Notes under the pieces: model-generated
What the model was told of the DNA's origin: nothing
Databases searched by the model: none
The model's input: only the letters and a program-made list of their open reading frames with translations
Assembly (NCBI GenBank): GCA_030840415.1
Contig: JAVEEO010000191.1
Span: 1 to 10,863 of the forward strand
Reading direction: 5' to 3'
Length of the DNA: 10,863 nt
From: Pseudonocardiales bacterium
GTDB lineage: Bacteria; Actinomycetota; Actinomycetes; Mycobacteriales; Jatrophihabitantaceae
Shown: piece after piece, positions 6,241-10,863 of the stretch
Layout of the letters: each line of letters starts with the position of its first letter
Numbering within the stretch: the first letter of the stretch is position 1
Translations under genes and position numbers: made by a program

Positions 6241-6978
6241 GTGACTGCTACCAGCGCCTCCCGCCCCTCGTCCCTGCTGCGAACCGACGGCACCCCGGTC
6301 CGGGTGCTGGTCGTCGACGACGAACCCAACCTGGCCGACCTGCTCACCATGGCGCTGCGCTACGAGGGCTGGGAGATCCGGGCCGCCCACGACGGCCTGA
6401 GCGCGGTCCGGGCGGCCCGGGAGTTCAAGCCGGACGCGGTGGTGCTGGACGTGATGCTGCCCGACCTCAACGGCCTGGAGGTGCTGCGCCGACTGCGCGA
6501 CGACGCGCCCAACCTGCCGGTGCTGTTCCTGACCGCCAAGGACGCGGTGGAGGACCGGATCGCCGGGCTGACCGCCGGCGGCGATGACTACGTCACCAAG
6601 CCGTTCAGCCTGGAGGAGGTGGTGGCCCGGGTCCGGGGCCTGATGCGGCGCACCTCGATCGCGGCCGCGCACAGCGGCTCGGTGCTCAGCGTCGGCGACC
6701 TCACCCTGGACGAGGAGAGCCACGAGGTCACCCGGGCCGGCGAGGAGATCGCGCTGACCGCCACCGAGTTCGAACTGCTGCGCTACCTGATGCGCAACTC
6801 CCGCCGGGTGCTGTCCAAGGCCCAGATCCTGGACCGGGTGTGGAACTACGACTTCGGCGGCCAGGCCAACGTGGTCGAGATCTACATCTCCTACCTGCGC
6901 AAGAAGATCGACGCCGGACGCGAACCGATGATCCACACCTTGCGCGGTGTCGGCTACGTGCTGCGCCCCGCGAGCTGA
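6241..6978 (+). CDS. OmpR/PhoP-family response regulator
   Basis: A 245-residue two-domain DNA-binding regulator. The receiver (about 22-135) has the acidic pair Asp26/Asp27 in VVDDEP, phospho-acceptor Asp70 in VVLDVMLPD, switch Thr98 in FLTAKD and Lys120 in YVTKPF. A winged-helix output domain follows (about 145-243), with TATEFELLRYLMRNSRRVLSK, a recognition-helix region ANVVEIYISYLRKKID and the terminal HTLRGVGYVLR hairpin. The YVTKPFSLEEVVAR segment and the output domain look especially like mycobacterial PhoP. Start: GTG 6241 rather than ATG 6187, because 6187 lies inside the repeat array and adds an unconserved N-terminus. No good Shine-Dalgarno is visible and the transcript may be leaderless, with CATTCT at -12 to -7 if the GTG is +1. 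Codon use is almost fully G/C-ending, unlike the cassette to the left. The kinase gene starts 1 bp after the stop. Confidence 0.93.
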   Translation: MTATSASRPSSLLRTDGTPVRVLVVDDEPNLADLLTMALRYEGWEIRAAHDGLSAVRAAREFKPDAVVLDVMLPDLNGLEVLRRLRDDAPNLPVLFLTAKDAVEDRIAGLTAGGDDYVTKPFSLEEVVARVRGLMRRTSIAAAHSGSVLSVGDLTLDEESHEVTRAGEEIALTATEFELLRYLMRNSRRVLSKAQILDRVWNYDFGGQANVVEIYISYLRKKIDAGREPMIHTLRGVGYVLRPAS

Positions 6979-6979
6979 G

Positions 6980-8503
6980 GTGGCCGCCCGCACTGGCCGG
7001 CGGCCGCGGCCGTTCCGCGACTGGACGCTGCGGACCCGGCTGATCGCCAGCTTCCTCGGACTGCTGGTCGTGCTGTGCGCCGGGATCGGATTCTTCACCG
7101 AGGTGGCACTGAGCCGGTCGTTGACCGGCCAGCTGGATAAGCAGTTGTCGGCCTCCGGCGGCATGTCGGCGCGCGATTCCGACCACCAGCGCGCCGGCCC
7201 CAACTCGGGTCCGGACGGCAATCCGGGGCGCTACCTGCTGCCGCCGGGCAACCCGATCGGCAGCGTCGGCGCGGTGATCGACCACGGCACGGTGGTCTCC
7301 TCGGCGATGCAGGATGGCAACGACGCCCGTCCGGCGCTGAGCGACGCCGTGCGGCAACGTCTGCTCACCCTGCGCGCCGACGGCGAGCCGCGGTCGGTGG
7401 AACTGCCCGGCCTCGGCGACTACCGGGTGATCGCCCGGACGATGCCCGACGGCGACGTGCTGGTGTCCGGCTTCTCACTCGCTGAGGTGTCGAACACGCT
7501 GGCCGACCTGACCCTGACCATCACCGCGCTGGCCGCACTCGGCCTGGTGATCGCGGGCCTGGTCGGCACCCTGATCCTGCGGCTGGCCCTGCGGCCGCTG
7601 CAGCGGGTCACCGCGACCGCCAGCCGGGTCGCCGAGCTGCCGCTGGACGAGGGCGAGGTGGCGCTCGCCGAGCGGGTGCCCGATCCCAACCCGCACACCG
7701 AGGTGGGCCAGGTCGGCGTCGCGCTGAACCGGATGCTCGACAACATCGGCGAGGCGCTGAACGCCCGGCACCGCAGCGAGACCCGGGTACGGCAGTTCGT
7801 CGCCGACGCCAGCCACGAGCTGCGGACCCCGCTGGCCTCGATTCGGGGTTACGCAGAGCTGACCCGGCGCAGCCGGGACGCCGCGCCGCCGGATATCGCG
7901 CACGCGATGAGCCGGGTCGAGTCCGAGGCCGGCCGGATGACCACCCTCGTCGACGACCTGTTGCTGCTGGCCCGCCTCGACGCCGGCCGGCCGCTGGAGT
8001 CGGCGGAGGTCGACCTGACCCGGCTGGCGGTGGATGCCACCAGCGACGCCCACGCCGCCGGGCCGCAGCACCGCTGGCAACTGGTGGTTCCCGACGAACC
8101 GGTGCTGGTGCTGGGTGACGCGCCGCGGCTGCACCAGGTGCTGACCAACCTGCTGGCCAATGCCCGGACCCACACCCCGCCCGGTACCACGGTGCGGATC
8201 TCCCTGCAGCAGCAGGACAATTGCGCGGTGCTGGCAGTGCACGACGACGGTCCCGGCATCTCCGCCGAGCTGATGCCAGACATCTTCGAGCGATTCTCCC
8301 GCGGCGAGCAGTCCCGCTCGCGCACCGCCGGCAGTACCGGGCTGGGCCTTGCCATCGTGGCTGCCGTAGTGGCCGCGCACCACGGCCGGATCATGGTGCA
8401 CAGCCTGCCCGGCGACACGGTGTTCACCGTCGAGCTGCCACTGCATGGCAACCGTTTAGCCGCCTCACAGAGTGTGGCAAGCTTGGCCGGCAATTCTGTG
8501 TGA
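6980..8503 (+). CDS. HAMP-domain sensor histidine kinase, partner of the PhoP-like regulator
   Basis: A 507-residue membrane kinase that autophosphorylates and passes the phosphate to the regulator encoded just upstream. Order: short basic cytoplasmic N-terminus, first membrane helix (about 17-38), extracytoplasmic sensor region (about 40-175, no recognised domain), second helix (about 176-200, TITALAALGLVIAGLVGTL), HAMP linker, and a HisKA domain with His279 in FVADASHELRTPLASIRGY. The ATPase domain has Asn394 in NLLANARTHT, the G1 box DDGPGI from Asp422, FERFSRG and GSTGLGLAI. GTG 6980 is preferred over an overlapping upstream ATG at 6947 because it starts 1 bp after the regulator stop and directly precedes RTGRRPRPFRDWTLRTRL. 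The last 20 or so codons are less GC-rich, look unconserved and contain a TTA codon at 8456-8458; that stretch may double as control DNA for the next gene. Confidence 0.92.
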   Translation: MAARTGRRPRPFRDWTLRTRLIASFLGLLVVLCAGIGFFTEVALSRSLTGQLDKQLSASGGMSARDSDHQRAGPNSGPDGNPGRYLLPPGNPIGSVGAVIDHGTVVSSAMQDGNDARPALSDAVRQRLLTLRADGEPRSVELPGLGDYRVIARTMPDGDVLVSGFSLAEVSNTLADLTLTITALAALGLVIAGLVGTLILRLALRPLQRVTATASRVAELPLDEGEVALAERVPDPNPHTEVGQVGVALNRMLDNIGEALNARHRSETRVRQFVADASHELRTPLASIRGYAELTRRSRDAAPPDIAHAMSRVESEAGRMTTLVDDLLLLARLDAGRPLESAEVDLTRLAVDATSDAHAAGPQHRWQLVVPDEPVLVLGDAPRLHQVLTNLLANARTHTPPGTTVRISLQQQDNCAVLAVHDDGPGISAELMPDIFERFSRGEQSRSRTAGSTGLGLAIVAAVVAAHHGRIMVHSLPGDTVFTVELPLHGNRLAASQSVASLAGNSV

Positions 8504-8504
8504 C

Positions 8505-10583
8505 ATGAGCGCAGATATCCTTTCCGCACCAGCCCGATCTCCGTACTACGGACCGTCCGCCAGCCGCCGTCCCGGGGCACGTGGCGCCCTGGACGGTTTC
8601 GTCAGAGGCCGGGCCGCGGACCCGGCCTGGGTCCGGCCGTCGGTGCTCGCCCTGCTGGTGGCGACCGCCCTGCTCTACCTGTGGGGGCTGGGCGCGTCCG
8701 GTTGGGCGAACTCGTTCTACTCGGCCGCGGCACAGGCGGGCTCGGCCAGTTGGAAGGCGATGTTCTTCGGATCCTCCGATGCCGCCAACTCGATCACCGT
8801 CGACAAGCCGCCCGCCGCGCTGTGGATCATGGCGCTGTCGGTGCGGATCTTCGGCCTGAGCTCGTGGAGTGTGCTCGTCCCGCAGGCATTGGAAGGCGTC
8901 GCCGCGGTCGGCCTGCTGTACCTGGCGGTACGGCGCACCTCGGGCCCGGCGGCCGGCCTGATCGCCGGCGCGGTGCTGGCCACCAGCCCGGTCGCCGCGC
9001 TGATGTTCCGGTTCAACAACCCGGATTCGCTGCTCGTGCTGCTGATGGTGGCCGGTGCGTACTGCCTGGTCCGAGCACTGGAAACCGCCTCGACGAAGTG
9101 GTTGGTGCTGGTCGGCGTGCTGACCGGGTTCGGCTTCCTGACCAAGATGCTACAGGCGTTGCTGGTGGTTCCGGCGTTCGCGCTGGTCTACCTGGTCGCA
9201 GCACCCAACCCAGTGCGCAGGAGGATCGGCCAACTGCTGGCCGCCGGTGCCGCCCTGGTCGTGTCGGCCGGCTGGTGGATCGCCATCGTGTCACTGGTGC
9301 CGGCCGCTGACCGGCCCTACATCGGCGGCTCGCAGAACAACTCGATCCTCGAACTGACCCTGGGCTACAACGGGTTCGGACGGCTGACCGGCAACGAGAC
9401 CGGCAGCGTCGGCGGTGGCGGGGGAACCACCGGACGGTGGGGCAGCACCGGCGCGCTGCGGCTGTTCGGCTCGGAGATGGGCACCCAGATCTCCTGGCTG
9501 CTGCCCTCGGCGCTGCTGCTGCTGGTCGCCGGGCTGGTGTTCACCGGCCGGGCCGCGCGCACCGACCGCAACCGCGCGGCGCTGCTGATGTGGGGCGGCT
9601 GGCTGCTGGTGACCGCCGTGGTGTTCAGCTACGCCAAGGGCATCATCCACCCGTACTACACCGTGGCGCTGGCACCGGCGATCGGCGGCGTGATCGGCGT
9701 TGCCGCGACCGTGCTGTGGCGCCACCGGGACCGGCTGGCCGCCACCGGCCTGCTGGCAGCCGCCGTGCTGCTGGCCGGGGTCTGGGAGTACGTGCTGCTC
9801 GACCGGACGCCGACCTGGCTGCCCTGGTTGCGCTACGCCGTGCTGATGGCCGCTGCCGGCAGCGCGCTGATGCTGCTGGTGGTCTCGCGGCTGGCCCGCC
9901 GGGCCGGGCTGCTGGTGATCACGGTGGCGCTGATCGCCTCGCTGGCCGGCCCCACCGCCTACGCGGTGTCGACCGCCCGCACCCCGCACACCGGCTCCAT
10001 CCCGAGTGCCGGCCCGGCCGCCACCGGTGGCTTCGGCGGTCCGGGCGGCGGCGCCGGCGGCCCGGGTGGCCAGCGGTTCAACGGCCAGCGGCCCGGCGGC
10101 TTCGGAGCGCCGCCGAACGGCGCGCCGACGGGTGGCTTCGGTCAGAACCCGGGTGGCACCGGCCAGGCGGCAGGCGGCGCGAACCGGGCCGGCGGCATGG
10201 GTGGCCTGCTCGATGCCAGCACCCCGTCCGCGGCGGCGGTCGCCGCGCTGAAGGCGAACGCCTCGAGCTTCACCTGGGTGGCCGCGGCAATCGGCTCGCA
10301 GAGCGCGGCCGGCGTCCAACTGGCGACCGAGCAGCCAGTGATGGCGATCGGCGGCTTCAACGGCAGCGATCCGTCCCCCACCCTGGCGAAGTTCCAGGCG
10401 CTGGTGTCCGCCGGCAAGATCCACTACTTCCTCGGCGGTGGCCGTTTAGGCGGTGGCTTCGGGGGAAACCAGAGCGGCGGCAGCAACTCCTCCGCGCAGA
10501 TCAGCAGCTGGGTGCAGAGCAACTTCACCGCGGTCACCGTCGGCGGCACCACCCTGTACGACCTGACCCAGCCCACCGGCTGA
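8505..10583 (+). CDS. GT39/ArnT-like membrane glycosyltransferase (YkcB-like architecture)
   Basis: A 692-residue polytopic enzyme expected to transfer a sugar from a polyprenyl-phosphate donor to an acceptor on the outer face of the membrane. After the first helix (about 45-65) comes the family's extracytoplasmic loop with WANSFYSAAAQAG and the catalytic-type Asp100 in SITVDKPPAALW. Around ten further hydrophobic segments run to about residue 495. A Gly/Pro/Gln-rich linker follows (about 501-565, several GGFG units) and then a small soluble domain (about 565-692, with VMAIGGFNGSDPSPTLAKF and TTLYDLTQ) like the C-terminus of YkcA/YkcB-type proteins. The ATG lies 1 bp after the kinase stop with no clear Shine-Dalgarno; GTG 8472 (11 more residues) is less likely. 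A TTA codon at 10446-10448 is unusual in this otherwise G/C-ending gene. Co-transcription with the kinase and a following GT2 gene suggest a regulated envelope glycosylation pair. Acceptor unknown. Confidence 0.87.
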   Translation: MSADILSAPARSPYYGPSASRRPGARGALDGFVRGRAADPAWVRPSVLALLVATALLYLWGLGASGWANSFYSAAAQAGSASWKAMFFGSSDAANSITVDKPPAALWIMALSVRIFGLSSWSVLVPQALEGVAAVGLLYLAVRRTSGPAAGLIAGAVLATSPVAALMFRFNNPDSLLVLLMVAGAYCLVRALETASTKWLVLVGVLTGFGFLTKMLQALLVVPAFALVYLVAAPNPVRRRIGQLLAAGAALVVSAGWWIAIVSLVPAADRPYIGGSQNNSILELTLGYNGFGRLTGNETGSVGGGGGTTGRWGSTGALRLFGSEMGTQISWLLPSALLLLVAGLVFTGRAARTDRNRAALLMWGGWLLVTAVVFSYAKGIIHPYYTVALAPAIGGVIGVAATVLWRHRDRLAATGLLAAAVLLAGVWEYVLLDRTPTWLPWLRYAVLMAAAGSALMLLVVSRLARRAGLLVITVALIASLAGPTAYAVSTARTPHTGSIPSAGPAATGGFGGPGGGAGGPGGQRFNGQRPGGFGAPPNGAPTGGFGQNPGGTGQAAGGANRAGGMGGLLDASTPSAAAVAALKANASSFTWVAAAIGSQSAAGVQLATEQPVMAIGGFNGSDPSPTLAKFQALVSAGKIHYFLGGGRLGGGFGGNQSGGSNSSAQISSWVQSNFTAVTVGGTTLYDLTQPTG

Positions 10584-10589
10584 CCAGCA

Positions 10590-10615
10590 CGTCCAGCGCA
10601 CCCTCCCGCTGGATG
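10590..10615 (+). terminator. First of two hairpins after the GT39 gene
   Basis: Arms TCCAGCG (10592-10598) and CGCTGGA (10607-10613) pair perfectly around an 8-nt loop. A G-U and a C-G pair extend the stem to 9 bp. It begins 7 nt after the GT39 stop and has no T-tract, which is common for actinobacterial 3' hairpins. Confidence 0.45.
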
Positions 10616-10617
10616 GC

Positions 10618-10656
10618 CACCGTGCCCCGGATGCCTGCCGCGCCCGGGGCACGGTG
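10618..10656 (+). terminator. Strong GC-rich hairpin, likely terminator before the GT2 gene
   Basis: A perfect 13-bp inverted repeat, CACCGTGCCCCGG (10618-10630) and CCGGGGCACGGTG (10644-10656), encloses a 13-nt loop and stands 2 bp after the first hairpin. No T-run follows, so it would act as a U-less terminator or an mRNA 3' stabiliser. It separates the regulator-kinase-GT39 unit from the GT2 gene, which has its own operator-like array. Confidence 0.6.
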
Positions 10657-10708
10657 CTGCGCGTCCGGCGCGCCATCCGACACCGCGGGCCGGCAATGCA
10701 GCGACGGT

Positions 10709-10737
10709 TAACAGGCAGTGCACAGGCTCGCCACAAC
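10709..10737 (+). promoter_or_regulatory. Second triple 7-bp direct repeat (PhoP-type operator) before the GT2 gene
   Basis: TAACAGG (10709-10715), GCACAGG (10720-10726) and CCACAAC (10731-10737) keep the same 4-bp spacers and 11-bp period as the array before the response regulator. This array too starts exactly 61 bp before its start codon (10770). The units are more degenerate but share the ACAG or CACA core. It implies that the GT2 gene belongs to the regulon of the PhoP-like protein. Confidence 0.6.
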
Positions 10738-10769
10738 GCCCCGCAAGCGACCCGGCCGAGGCTTGGGCC

Positions 10770-10863
10770 ATGACCTCGCTAGCAGCGCGCAATCGGTTTG
10801 CCGTACAGCCGGAATCGGATCGGCTGACCCTCGACGTGACCATTCCGGTGTTCAACGAGGAGG
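10770..10863 (+). CDS. Start of a family 2 glycosyltransferase, 3' end beyond the window
   Basis: Only the first 31 codons are present, starting MTSLAARNRFAVQPE. They end in LDVTIPVFNEE, the first strand and nucleotide-binding loop typical of GT2 enzymes that load sugars onto polyprenyl phosphate (compare V-V-I-P-V-Y-N-E-E). GAGG at 10758-10761 lies 8 nt before the ATG. Next to a GT39 enzyme this fits the donor-synthesis half of a YkcB/YkcC-type pair; a fused GtrA domain is possible but not visible. The call rests on a single motif plus context. Confidence 0.72.
   Translation, partial: MTSLAARNRFAVQPESDRLTLDVTIPVFNEE

Noticed and set aside
6088..7221. 377-codon open frame on the - strand over the regulator and kinase start
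   Set aside because: It overlaps the tRNA promoter, the operator and two convincing + strand genes, and has no motif.
7475..8446. 323-codon open frame on the - strand opposite the kinase
   Set aside because: Antisense shadow of a G/C-ending gene: Gly/Gln/His/Arg-rich, no recognisable motif; the + strand frame has every kinase box.
8454..8482. Third triple-repeat array before the GT39 gene
   Set aside because: Only the central unit TCACAGA (8465-8471) fits; the flanking units at 11-bp spacing (GTTTAGC, GGCAAGC) match in only about three of seven positions.
9291..10424. 377-codon open frame on the - strand opposite the GT39 gene
   Set aside because: Low-complexity Ala/Gly/Gln/Arg composition from the complement of a GC-rich gene; no domain and no ribosome site.
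1..10863. CRISPR array, insertion sequence, transposase, integrase or riboswitch
   Set aside because: No regularly spaced repeats of suitable length, no transposase or integrase motif in any supported gene, and no leader long enough to hold a recognisable riboswitch.

Overview
The window is high-GC DNA with GTG/ATG starts, tightly overlapping genes and a tRNA gene with no encoded CCA. This fits an actinomycete, most likely of the Mycobacteriales (Nocardia/Mycobacterium relatives). The placement rests on gene style and on a PhoP-like regulator; no species is recognised.

Left half (1-5833, all + strand): a compact, probably single-transcript biosynthetic cassette. In order it holds a 5'-truncated ATP-grasp amino-acid ligase, an OPT-family membrane transporter, a 29-codon mini-ORF, a KamA-type radical SAM/PLP 2,3-aminomutase and a class I/II PLP aminotransferase. 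The last three junctions are GTGA stop/start overlaps, so translation is probably coupled. The aminomutase lacks the acidic residues with which lysine 2,3-aminomutase holds the lysine side chain and carries Arg and Ser there, so lysine is an unlikely substrate. My inference is a pathway that makes a beta-amino acid, joins it to another amino acid by an ATP-grasp amide ligation and moves the product across the membrane. I cannot assign it to a known natural product. The mini-ORF could be a precursor peptide, a coupling peptide or a fortuitous reading frame.

Middle (5834-6240): a short gene-free stretch, then tRNA-Thr(CGT) on the - strand with a plausible promoter, then the control region of the next operon. 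The tRNA 3' end faces the cassette, and the cassette uses clearly less GC-biased codons than the genes to its right, which is compatible with an acquired island.

Right half (6241-10863, + strand): a PhoP-like response regulator, its HAMP sensor kinase, a large GT39/ArnT-like membrane glycosyltransferase with a Gly-rich linker and extracytoplasmic C-terminal domain, two hairpins that look like a terminator, and the start of a GT2 glycosyltransferase. Three 7-bp CACAG-type direct repeats with exact 11-bp period lie before both the regulator and the GT2 gene. In both places the array begins exactly 61 bp before the start codon. The likely picture is a PhoP-type two-component system controlling itself and a lipid-linked sugar transfer pair that decorates the cell envelope.
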